In this document: in pieces, positions 34,371 through 44,391 of the stretch
How the letters are laid out: the number at the start of each line of letters is the position of its first letter
Numbering within the stretch: position 1 is the first letter of the stretch
Assembly (NCBI GenBank): GCA_029706075.1
Contig: JAINUG010000135.1
Coordinates: 248,001 to 312,000 of the forward strand
From: Aldrovandia affinis
Lineage: Eukaryota > Chordata > Actinopteri > Notacanthiformes > Halosauridae
Direction: 5' to 3'
DNA: 64,000 nt
Made by a program: the position numbers and the translations under genes
The notes under the pieces: model-generated
What the model saw: the letters and a program-made list of their open reading frames with translations, nothing else
Database searches by the model: none
Told to the model about the DNA's origin: nothing

Positions 34371-34402
<32 letters not shown>
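34371..34402. repeat. Poly(T) tract, 32 bp
   Basis: An uninterrupted run of 32 T. No adjoining retroelement was recognised on the minus strand, so it is either a solitary homopolymer or the A-tail of something too decayed to identify. Confidence 0.9.
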
Positions 34403-34405
<3 letters not shown>

Positions 34406-35064
34406 TTGCTCGATTTTTTAAAATTAGAGCTGGAACAAAGGCCAAAAATGGACTGAAATGTCATTAGTACAGTATATATAGCTGTGGAAGTCAAATCAGC
34501 TAATCCATCTGGGGAGCAGAATGTAATTATCAGTGAAATGTATGTTAATGTATCATACCTTCTTCCTCATTTAGCAGTGATTGGAAAATATCAAAAAGAT
34601 AAGTCTAGTGGAGGGCGACACTGGGAGAGAAATGGAAATGCCTTGGTTTATGTTCAGATGTGATGATGCATGTGCAAAGATTTTTAAAAAAAAGAGAGAG
34701 AGAGAGAAAGTGAAAGATAGTTGAAGCTGCTCTGTTTATTCTTTTATATCCGTTTCATAACTTTGTGTTCGTGTGCCGAAACAGTGCACAGACAGGCCAA
34801 GACTTTCTCTAGGCCATCTTCCGGTAGCTCGGGGGCACCACAGAATTGATAGTCTTTCCATCGTGCAAACGAGAAGCGTGTGCTTTATAGAAAGGCACAG
34901 ATACTTCCGAAGCTGTTTTAAGACAGCCGTCCAATTCTTTCGTGTCAACAAACGGAGAGTCCCTGTTCACCTTGGGTTCAGTGGAAGATAGCACAGCTCC
35001 TCCTCCGCTGTAGAGTTGGAATAAGCCTTACATAAGCTCGAGCCAAAGGGTAGGTGCACAGCAC
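34403..35064. other. Unassigned intron sequence
   Basis: No exon or repeat boundary is recognised. Confidence 0.4.
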
Positions 35065-35073
35065 AGCATGGTT

Positions 35074-35155
35074 GTTTATCCATTGTATTACCGGAGCTGT
35101 AGAACACGATGCCACGCTGAATGCTGGCACCTGCCCTGGCGGAGACGCAGTGGCG
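35074..35155 (-). other. Coding-like duplicated segment, copy A
   Basis: About 80 bp that is duplicated at 35648-35729. On the minus strand both copies stay open. Copy A reads RAGASIQRGIVFYSSGNTMD and copy B reads EAGASIQCDIVFYSSGNTIE. Several of the differences fall at third codon positions (AGC/AGT, GGT/GGC, ACA/ACG). This pattern suggests descent from a coding sequence. I do not recognise the protein. It may be part of an unidentified transposon. Confidence 0.5.
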
Positions 35156-35647
35156 GTTGTAACCGAGATGGTTGTACCTTGCTGTTATGTTTTTGTTCCT
35201 GGACTCCTCCAGTGTGACACAGGCTGTACCGCTAAAGGCATAAAGCGCTGTGCATAAACGGTGCCACTGTCCTGTACTTCTGCAGGACAGCCAAAAAGCA
35301 CGGTAGCAACTGTCCCGTTTACTGGCCTGTTCCGGGACACAGAGAGTGTGCTGCAACAGTGGGACAGAGCAGTCGATGGAAAGTAGGGCACACATTTTGC
35401 TGTTCCAACAACCAGCTTAACAGTACTGTTTGAGCAACAGGAGTAAGGATGTAATTTTTAAACAAAGGGGAGCTAACGGGCTATATAAATGGGTATTTTT
35501 GTAAAGCAGACTTGTTAACCATCATCTTAAAACATGATTTTTCCTCCAAGAGCATCATTTCATTTTATGTTCAAGATAAAGAAAAATGATCATTAAATTC
35601 TGATGTAAATTTACAGCCACTCTGTGCCCGAATCTGTTTGAGTGCTT
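35156..35647. other. Sequence between the duplicated segments
   Basis: Nothing is recognised. The spacing between the copies is about 574 bp from equivalent base to equivalent base. Confidence 0.4.
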
Positions 35648-35793
35648 GATTTTTCTATCGTATTGCCGGAGCTGTAGAACACGATGTCACACTGAATACT
35701 GGCACCTGCCTCGGTGGAGATGTCTGCCCTGGACTCTGCAGTCCGTGGAAACGGATTCCCTGACAACAAAGGCTCAACATTACTTCTCTCCAT
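35611..35793 (-). other. Open frame containing duplicated segment, copy B
   Basis: A 60-codon minus-strand frame starts MERSNVEPLLSGNPFPRTAE, runs through the duplicated EAGASIQCDIVFYSSGNTIE segment, and ends SSTQTDSGTEWL before a stop. No splice sites or known domain were recognised. It may be a fragment of a transposon protein or a decayed gene. The similarity to copy A at 35074-35155 is the only support for coding history. Confidence 0.35.
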
Positions 35794-36761
35794 CTCTGAT
35801 TGTTTGCTTTGACCTGCGACGGCAAGTGTGCGCCTCTCCGCCTTCCGCGTCCATTGCCGGAGATTTCAGCGTCAATGCCAACAAAAGCAATGCAGCAGCG
35901 CAGCTTGTCAGTTTCTCATGCGCAGTGTGTTGTTCAGTGTGACAAAGTACATAAAGGAAAACTTAAACTTAACTGGTGGAAGAGCAGCTTCAGCGATCAG
36001 CCACTCACAAATGATAGCTTTCCTATGCAGAACAAACAGCAAACCGTCTCTCATACAAACGATACCACACACATGCCTATCCATAGGACCTCAGGCACCA
36101 GCTGACCCTTTCCAAAAAGCACCTGACGTCAATATGTGTTTTATATTTGGGGGTCCCTGTTTTTATTCTTTTCATATTGTTTTCTCTTTTTTATTTTATA
36201 GTCATGCTTTTTTTTCTCTTTCTTTTTCTTTTGCAACCTCAATCATTGTGTAGCACAATGACAATTTCAGTAAAGTACTACGATAAAAGAAGAGGCAGTA
36301 GTGTCATAACCGTTGGGTCAACTCGTTCCCCCAAAGACAATAAACACAATCAACAAAAAAAAGAGAAAACTAAACAAACACAAAACAAAACTAAATTAGC
36401 AAGAAAGACAAGAATCCAGAAATTACAACAACAATAATAAACGAACAAGAAATACAGATTACGATAAAAGATGACAAGTCTGAATTTAAATAAATAAATA
36501 ATAAAATAAATAAATACAAAACACAGCAAGAAAACAAACAAACAACGCACAGATACATTAAGGAACAACATATGAGTTCAAGATATAAGTTGAGAAAAAA
36601 CCCAAACAAAGCAAGAAGCAAAAATGCCCTATCCTATCTCCTCATTGCTACTTTAGTCCTTCCCAGCCCTCATATTGACTTAATATTTCCCATTTTTTGG
36701 TTAAGCTATCCCTCTCATCTTCCCCGGCAATAATCCCTTCCAACATGTAATTTTATTTCAC
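35794..36761. other. Unassigned sequence with A-rich tract
   Basis: Positions 36335-36600 are A-rich on the + strand (AAACAAA and AAATAAATAA words). A pyrimidine-rich stretch lies at 36165-36240. No gene is recognised. Confidence 0.4.
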
Positions 36762-38752
36762 ATTTTTTTTTTTTTTTTTTTTTTTACATTTAGCTCATTA
36801 ACATTTTGTGATTTAAAAATGAAAGCCTTGGTCAGAAGTATTAGTATATTGTGCAACATATTACAGTCAATGCTAAAATCACCCAGCACTACAGCTTCAG
36901 GTGAAGACCTAAAATTATTTGTTATGGGGCCTATCCATGTTTGTAGTGACGTCCAGAACTGTGCTACTACAGGACAACACCAAAAAAGATGTAATAAATC
37001 TTCTCCACAGAAGTGGCAACTTCTAGAGCCCTCAATACCCCAAATATTAAGCATTTTCCTTGTAGGAAGAAATGTATAAATAATCTTTATCTGGAACATG
37101 GGTAATTTAGAGTCTACTGTTGTATTATAAATCAAATTAAACACTTTGTTCCAGGGAATAGGAATATCAAATTGTTCCTCCCAGAAGTTACAAAACAGCA
37201 CTCAAATTCCTTCCATGCAAGAAAAAAATATGCACTTTTATTTCTTTCTTTATTTATTGTTACCTTTTTTCCATTTAACAGGAATTGCTTCCAGAAGTTG
37301 GTTGTATTGATGCAAAGTGCACAATTTCCCAAAGACGTCACACAAAGTTTTGAAGTCATAAAAACACCCATTTAAATCAATCAGATCATTCAAAAATGTA
37401 ATTTCCTTTTTAATAAAGGTCAACCAAAATAAAGGTTTTCCCTTTATCAGTATATTTGAATTTAACCATAATGTCTGACTTAAGATCTCAATTGGCCTTT
37501 CAGGCGGATGGTATTGGAAGTGCAACCATGCCATTATTGATTCATTTGTAAAGATTCAGACATTTCTTAAAAAGTCCTTAGTAAACCATGATAAGTGTAT
37601 AGCTTCCAGCTGAATACAAGGAAACAGATTTGTTTTTAAAAAATGGTCGAAGGCTTTCTAAAATAAGGCATAAAAGGGGATATGGGGATAAAAATAAATA
37701 GACAAATTGAGACACAACTAAGGTGTTTATTAGGGTCACTCTAACATAAAGAGACATAAAGCTTTCCCACGCCAAGGCAAAACTGTCTTATCAATCTTTG
37801 TAAATTGTTTGTGGAAGTTAAGTTTCACCAACTCAGGACCATCACTCCATCTTACTGGAGCAGAAGAGTATCCTTAAGATACTCATTTATCATAGTCCGG
37901 TCTCAAACCGGATATTACAGAAAAATAATTCAGGTCTTCAATAAGAGCTGCCACCGCTGTTTGTTTAGGTTGTATTAAAAAAGTTTTATCATCAGCATAA
38001 AATTGCATTTTTGTTTCAAATCCATTGATGTTTAATCCTAAAATGTTACTGTTATTTCTAATTCGATTAGCTAACGTTTCTATGGCAACAATAAAAAGAT
38101 ACGGTGAAAGAGGACAACCTTGTCTAACACCCCACATCAGTTCAAAGCTCTCGGATAGAGATACATTGTGGGTTACTTTGCTTCAGGGGGTGTCATATAG
38201 GACTTCAAACCATTGAATAAAGGAAAAAGAAAAGACCAAAAAGAAAAACCAAATCTAAAATTTTGAAGACATCTGTAGATATGATCCCACCTTATTTTAT
38301 CAAAGGCCTTCTCAAAGTCAGCCACAAACATTAACCCCTCCTTTCATTCATTTTCGTAGTAATCAATAGTTTCTAAAACATATTATAAACATATTATCCC
38401 CAATATACCTACCGACAATAAAACCAGATTGTTCTGTGTGTATGATGTGACCAATCACCTTCTTCATTCTGAGAGCCAGACATTTGGACAGGATGCGTAT
38501 ATCGCAGCATAATAAAGTCAAAGGTCTCCAATTTTTTTAATATACAGGATCCTTGTCTTGTCCATTAGCGTCCTGTTTCAATAACAGAGAGATCAACCCC
38601 CTCTATGTGGGAGACAATTAGCCTTGCGCATAAGAATAATTAAAACAAGCAAGAAGCGGGCCTTTAATCTCTGCAAAGAAAGCCTTATCAAATTCAACGG
38701 GAATCCCATCTAGTCCAGGGGATTTGAGGCAACTGAGGCACCAGCAACCACT
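36762..38752 (-). mobile_element. L1/Tx1-clade LINE, 5'-truncated, with poly(A)
   Basis: A retrotransposon lies on the minus strand, with its poly(A) tail seen as a T-run at about 36763-36785. From 5' to 3' the reverse transcriptase pieces are SPGLDGIPVEF (near 38710), FVADFEKAFDKIRWD with a catalytic Asp (near 38310), GVRQGCPLSPYLF (near 38120) and FYADDKTFL with the catalytic YADD (near 38000). The C-terminal cysteine region (SCHFCGEDLLHLFWCCPVV) is near 37000. These pieces are in several frames with stops. The endonuclease and ORF1 are absent because the copy is 5'-truncated. Its 5' edge meets RCC1-like sequence at about 38752. Confidence 0.9.
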
Positions 38753-39440
38753 GCAGCCCAAGCTGAACAGTTCCCCATCCAGAGTCAGCATCACCAGGTG
38801 GTCGTTACCTGATGCGGTTGTGGTTGTGGTCTGCAGAACCTGTTGTGGTTCTGTGTGGCTCAGTAGGTAGAGCATGCCGTTGACACCGCTTAGGTTGTGG
38901 GTTCGATTCCCACTGGGACCACATATACTGAAAAATGTATGCATTCACTACTGTAAGTCGCTTTGGATAAAAGCGTCTCCTAAATGACATATATTATATA
39001 TTATATTTTGCGATTTTAATGACGGGCTTGTCGATGGAGAGTCGGACAGGTGCAGTGCATTTCTCCATGGGTTCCAACAACCCGATCACACCGTTATTGT
39101 CCCTGAAGGAGCCCCCCACACGTAGACGACCCCCTCCTCAGTAAGGGCGGCCGCGTGGCTGTCCCCCGCTGACACCTGCACCAGGCGTTCCCTCAGCTCC
39201 ACCTTCGCCGGGCTGGCCTCTGAGCCCTCCTCCACCACACCCCGCCCCCAGAGCCCCCCCTTGCCACAGCCTGCAGTACCCCCTCTGGCAGGCTGACCAA
39301 AGCGGGCTTCTTCCTCTCCATTATATCCTCCCCTAGTCCCAGCTGGCCAGCTTCACCCTGCCCCAAAACCAGCACCAGCCCCTTCTTCTTCCCATGGCTG
39401 CTGTGGGACACCTTCCCTTTTTTGGAGGATTTTACTATCT
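38753..39440 (-). pseudogene. rcc1: RCC1 retrocopy fragment, intronless and broken
   Basis: On the minus strand this encodes the N-terminal part of RCC1, the chromatin-bound guanine-exchange factor for Ran. Visible segments in order are [58 protein letters not shown], the frameshifted equivalent of the [11 protein letters not shown] region, and SGNDHLVMLTLDGELFSLGC. These cover roughly the first 40% of the seven-bladed propeller in the correct order with no introns, which indicates a reverse-transcribed mRNA. A stretch of about 28 residues in the first blade is deleted, and there are several frameshifts. A SINE (38845-39000) splits the copy. The 3' part of RCC1 is replaced by the LINE. It is not functional. 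Confidence 0.85.
38845..39000 (+). mobile_element. SINE A copy 3, full length, inside the RCC1 retrocopy
   Basis: The tRNA-like acceptor arms GTGGTTC and GGGACCAC pair. Box A is TGGCTCAGTAGG and box B is GGTTCGATTCC. The body atatactgaaaaatgtatgc and tail gtaagtcgctttggataaaa with gcgtctcctaaatg follow. The anticodon loop has mutated to TTGACAC. RCC1-like coding sequence lies on both sides, so the SINE inserted after the retrocopy formed. Confidence 0.9.
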
Positions 39441-40605
39441 TTGTTGAGGTTTACAATCGTGTCAGGTGCCCTCTTAAATAAAAGGGTAATGATAATAATC
39501 CTGGACCTGTGTTGAAGAAGGCATACAGAACCTGCTACGTAATGTGAATGTGCCTCAAGGTTCTGAGCTTAAGCCGGTCAACAGGAGGGTGCTGTAACTG
39601 ATCGTGCTGTACAGCCTCGAGCGACAAACCGTGTGAGAGAGGGAATATTACCTCATGTCCCTCTGCAGGGGGATGGCTGAGTTTATTGGTCAGATATTCC
39701 ATGTGAGATGATGGTGTGTTGGCATTGGTGGCGGTGGCGGTGGTGGTGGTGGTGGTGGTGGGGGGAGTGTTGCAGTGACTCCTACCTGTTGGGTTTATTT
39801 GTGTCTCAGAGGTGTCTGTCCTCACAACTGCCCCCCCCCCCCAAACCTCAACACATGCCCAGTCAGGCAGGTTGGTGCCCTTCTGTTTTTGTTTCCCCAA
39901 GCAACTAACAGCCAGACCACAAGCTCCATCCTTTGTGTGAAAGCTCAGCGGGGGGGGGCGTCTTTTATTAATGCCATTCCTCCGCACCTGTGTCCGCCAC
40001 GCCGTCCAGCCCTGGCGGCACCATGCGCTCGGCGGTGGAGCCCAAACTGGCGATGACAGCCCTCCTGCCACACACCCACGGGCACTGAGAGGGGATTAGC
40101 GAAATATCACCCCGCCTCCCACTGCTGGAGAGCTGGCCTCCGACACGTCTGCCCGGTGCAGCGGCTGCCTTTCATTGTCCCTCTCTGCCACCAGCCTGGC
40201 ATCGACGGCGCTCTGAGACAATTACCAGCCTGCGAACCTCCTCGCGTGGCAGCGGGGCCCTGCTTCTCCTCCCAGGGTGCCTTGGTATTTAAGCAATAAG
40301 GCCTCACACAAGTGTCTGTGGCCGTTTCCGTCTCTCTGCCGCTCGGCCACGTGTCCGCGGTGGCCGAGGCCAGTGTCCAGGCCTGGATGGCCCAGCAGGC
40401 TTGGAGCCTGTCCCGGTTTCCATGGCGTGAAGCAGCAGCACTCGTCCCTGGATAGGCCGCCGTTCCACCACAGGCTCATTACTCACAATCCATCCCTTCG
40501 CACGCCAGCGCTAAGCAGAGAGAGAGGCAGTAGGCACCAGTGTTGAACATGGAAGTTGAACATGCAAACTCCTGGGGACCCTGAACCACGAAACTGCTAT
40601 TTATC
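39441..40605. other. Unassigned, partly GC-rich sequence
   Basis: No conserved protein is recognised although open frames up to 178 codons occur. Positions 39723-39765 are a (GGT)n-like simple repeat. Positions 39960-40470 are GC-rich. Confidence 0.35.
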
Positions 40606-41200
40606 TAATTCACTTAATTTGACATGGTCATTTATGACATGGGAATGACAATGCAGCAATTACTGTCATAAGGTGAGATGTCCATTCATAACTAGGACAT
40701 GCCCTTGTTTTAACATAATTTGACACAACTGACATAGCATCCTGCATAGAAGACTCACTATGGCATTGGTGTCATAACACTGCATTCACTATGACACATG
40801 AAAAATGTCAATAATTAGTTCAAGGTTACGTTACAGTGTGACAGCTTGCCAAATAGCGATGCCTCATGCAAAATGACCTTGTCATTCGTTTATATTATTT
40901 TATATGTAAGTTGGAATGAGTTCATCTTGATATATAGATTATGTACCAATGTTTATTTGCTGTTCATTATCTTATTTATTTGCTGTTATTTATAACTTCT
41001 GGAAGAACAATGTTTTTGAAATCCCTGCAATGACTCCTTTGGAAATACAGGTGGATATGCTCCCATCGAGACAGGGTCATGTCACCGTGTGGAGATTTTG
41101 TCATGACACACTGCGAAAATGTTCGGTTTCATTACCCATTCTTGGAAATGCATGACAGTGTCATGACGCTATTTAGACCATGTCAAATAAAGTGATATCA
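40606..41200. mobile_element. hAT-like MITE E, copy 2
   Basis: The left end reads cacttaatttgacatggtca, then ttatgacatgggaatgaca. The right end reads catgtcaaataaagtgatat. These are diverged versions of the ends of the element at 24136-24497, and shared internal words include 'atgtccattcataacta'. The copy is longer (about 595 bp), with extra sequence near 40890-41090. No clear target duplication was found. Confidence 0.7.
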
Positions 41201-42419
41201 TTTTCACGTTTCATTAATATGTCATATGCTGTGGCAACGATAGTGAATCGGCAGCACTGATCAGATTTATTTTCGCATGGCAGGAAACCCTCAAAATATA
41301 TATTTTTTAAATATGAAGGGGTATTTCTAACTGCACATAAAATACAGTTGTCCTCTGTTAATGTCCTCATGCAATCAATACGATCACTTTCCATGTTCTA
41401 GGTTTGTTTGCAAAAAACAAAAAATTGGTGGAATCTATCTCGATTTTAGGCAAGTATGTGACAAATTTGTGAGAAGGCTATAATATCTGTCGAGGTTATG
41501 GCATGGCCTACAGGTAATCTCAGTGTGCCAATTACTTGTGATGTAATTGTCAAAATGGTTCAAATAAGCCCCAACTGCTAGGTGTAAGCAGAATTGGTTA
41601 TCTCTAAATTTGTGTGATATGGTAATTATTTTTTTTATTAAAGAGGCTAATCTCATCACCTCAAGTATCCTCACGTCCGCTCAACGATCTGTTGACTCCA
41701 AGACCTGTCCATCAAAACCCGCATGATGAATATGAATTACTACCGCCTCCCCCTCAAGCATTACTCCCAACACGAGCAGAATGCAAGTTCACGTTATGAA
41801 TGCAGTTTTTTATGCCCTTATTTTGTTATCGGGCAAGAGGATAACATTGTTTCCCACACAAGAAGCCTGCTGCACAGGTTCTGTAAGTTTTGGGGATATT
41901 TCTGACTTTGATCTGCCCTTTCAGGTAAAGCAGGTTCTTGTTAATGTTTTTTTTTTTTTTTTTTTTTGGAGGGTTAAAAACATTTCGGTCCTCATTAGCC
42001 CCTAATGCCGTTCATCTGGTCAGATTAGGCCCATGCATCAGGGCCCCAAAGTACAGCCTTGCCGCGCTCACATGCTGATTCTAAATGCCACAAAGCCACA
42101 GGAACGCGGAAGGCACTGAGACAATTTATTAACAACGTGACACGCCTGAGAACCGACCGGAGACATTTGGGCGTACCGTAGAGGTGACCTCCCTCCTGGC
42201 TGTCTGCATGTCTCGAATTTACCTCAATATTTGGTCTCGCAAAGTCTGTCTCGCATTTATGAAGACATATCGGAGCGTTGGGGAGTCTTGGGCGACGCCG
42301 TTGATGAATATTTCATCCTACATCAACTGCCCTTTTATTGGACAAGATTGCTTGCTTTCAAAACAGTGGAAATGTATTCAGATTAACAATAAGTGGCGGA
42401 ATTTATTCTCCGTTCTTCA
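41201..42419. other. Unassigned intron sequence
   Basis: No gene is recognised. A poly(T) tract of 21 bp lies at 41947-41967. Confidence 0.4.
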
Positions 42420-42770
42420 TAAAGAGACCGCCGCTCGCTCGCTGGTGCTTCCTGACCGTTCCCCGGCGGTCTGCCCGCCTGCCTCGGGTCTGACACGGGG
42501 CGGCCCCCATTGTGCCTCGGGCACAGGTTCTTATTTTTAACTTTTCCTTTGTCGCTCCGTCACAGCGCGAGCAGACATCAATCATGCAGAGGAGCGGTGG
42601 AGCTCGGGGGCGTGTTCACGCTCGCGCTCCCATTGTCCCGAAAAAAGGCGCTCTCGTCCCCCGGTCTACGGAAGGTGGCGAGGGAAGGAGGCCGCGCGAA
42701 ACACGCGGTTGCCGGCGAGGGGGATGATGTGGGGGCCCGCACCATGTGACCTCGTGGAGAGGGACGGGTG
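42420..42770. promoter_or_regulatory. CpG-rich block within the large intron
   Basis: CpG is dense (gaccgccgctcgctcgctgg near 42426, gaggccgcgcgaaacacgcg near 42688) compared with AT-rich flanks. It could be an unmethylated island, an alternative promoter or an enhancer. No TATA box or exon is apparent, and the open frames across it carry no recognised domain. Confidence 0.3.
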
Positions 42771-43486
42771 CTGCTGTCATTAGCGGGACCTTAAGACACT
42801 TTAATAGGGATTTTTACATTCAGGTCAACTTGTGCGACGTCCAAAATTATTGCAGCGATCGGGGCAAGCCAGCGGAGAATAAGAAGGGCAGACATGAATT
42901 TCAATCTTTCTTAAAGTGATTTTATTTTCTGAACTTTACTGGCTACTCTCTATTGACCGGACCCACGCTGCAAATCACATTCGAACTATAATGAAAAGAA
43001 AAGATTACGTGCCTGCTGTTTTTGTTCGACTGACTTATCGGGAATGAAAAACAGTAAACCAACCAAATGTTCCCCTTCTCTAGACTCAATCTTTTTTTTT
43101 TTTTTTTCTACTCCCTCTTCTTTTCCCAACCTCGTCCCTTTTTAATCACTTCCCCCAATCGCTCTAGGCATGGCCAGTGTCTCACAAATCAAAATATAAA
43201 AAGGGTGTAATTTTCTATATCCCAAGTTAACCACCTCCAATCCTGGTTTCACATCAAGCAGGCCCAGTGGTAGCACACCAACCGGATCGCTCCATATACA
43301 TTTCAAATACATTCATGCATCGTTGACACTTTCCTCCAAAATGTAGCATATTGCAAAAATACCCTTTGGTAACCTTTCTACACAATCATCTGACAACCAA
43401 TTCCATGCTGCGCACATATGCGATTTAACCGTTTACACAATGGCACAAATGTTTCACAATGCCACTCTGTTTTTGTCTTAATATTT
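42771..43486. other. Unassigned intron sequence
   Basis: Positions 42780-42910 are repeat-free and evenly composed. A poly(T)/pyrimidine tract lies at 43090-43140. No gene is seen. Confidence 0.35.
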
Positions 43487-44034
43487 GCATGCAACTGACA
43501 AAATAAAGGAAACACTGGCGGATACTGGCGGCTCTGTTATGGTGTGGGAGGCATTTTCCTGCCGTGGTTTAGGCCCACTCAACCCCTTAGAGGGCCAGGT
43601 AAATGGCAATATATGCAATTCTGAGCCATTCTGAGTGATCACCTTCATCCTATGGTGAAGCATTTCTATCCTGATGTGAGTAGTCTCTTCCAGGATGACA
43701 ATGCCCCCATCCCCATGGCACTGAATGGTTTGATAAACATGAAAATGATGTCAATCATATGCCATGGCTGTCTCAGTAAACAGATCATAACCCAATTGAA
43801 CACTTATGGGAGATTCTGGAGCGGTGCCTGAGACAGATTTTACCGCCACCATCGACAAACCACCAAATTATGGAATTTCTCATGAAATAATGGTGTTGTA
43901 TCCCTCCATTACAGTTCAAGACACTTGTAGAATCTAAGCCAAGGTGCATTGAAGCTGTTCTGGTGGCTCATGGTGACCCAACACCCTATTAAGACACTTT
44001 ATGTTGGTGTTCCCTTTATTTTGGCAGCTACCTG
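43487..44034 (+). mobile_element. Tc1-type element, family with CAGGTA ends, 3' half
   Basis: The left end is caactgacaaaataaaggaa and the right end is ttccctttattttggcagct, then acctg before TA. These match the ends of the 7812-8686 element. Coding remnants on the + strand run GSVMVWEAFSCRGLGPL, then a damaged second-Asp region (caggatgacaatgccccc near 43693), then HLWEILERCLRQ and finally AVLVAHGDPTPY before a stop. The N-terminal DNA-binding half is missing and multiple stops are present, so it is inactive. Confidence 0.85.
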
Positions 44035-44274
44035 TACAATTACTATCAATTAGGCCCCATTACACAATTACAGATTTTCAAACAGGCTGGTTGACTTGTT
44101 GTTACCGTACATTATGAAATGTCATAGGTGGGACTTTAAGAGGAGCATCACAGTCCTCTCCAGCTGGGAGACGAGACCATCCTTCATCTGTACCTCCAAC
44201 CCCTTTCCCATTCCCCCTCTAAATTTACTCATGGGTTTGGATTAAATCTGAGGCTATTATAGTCATATGTATGT
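44035..44274. other. Unassigned intron sequence
   Basis: Nothing recognisable in this short stretch. Confidence 0.4.
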
Positions 44275-44391
44275 GCCGTTTAGCAGACGCTTTTATCCAA
44301 AGCGACTTACAGAAGTGAATGCATACATTTTTCAGTGTATGTGGTCCCGATGGGAATCGAACCCACAACCTAAGCAGTGTCAGTGCCATGC
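44275..44391 (-). mobile_element. SINE A copy 4, head-truncated
   Basis: Reverse-strand copy. The tail is tagcagacgcttttatccaa, agcgacttaca. Then come the body and the box B region ggtcccgatgggaatcgaac. The anticodon arm is present but box A and the 5' acceptor half are missing, so about the first 35 bp are lost. Confidence 0.85.

Noticed and set aside
39535-40071. 178-codon minus-strand open frame next to the RCC1 retrocopy
   Set aside because: It includes a poly-Thr stretch from the (GGT)n repeat and shows no RCC1 or other known motif.
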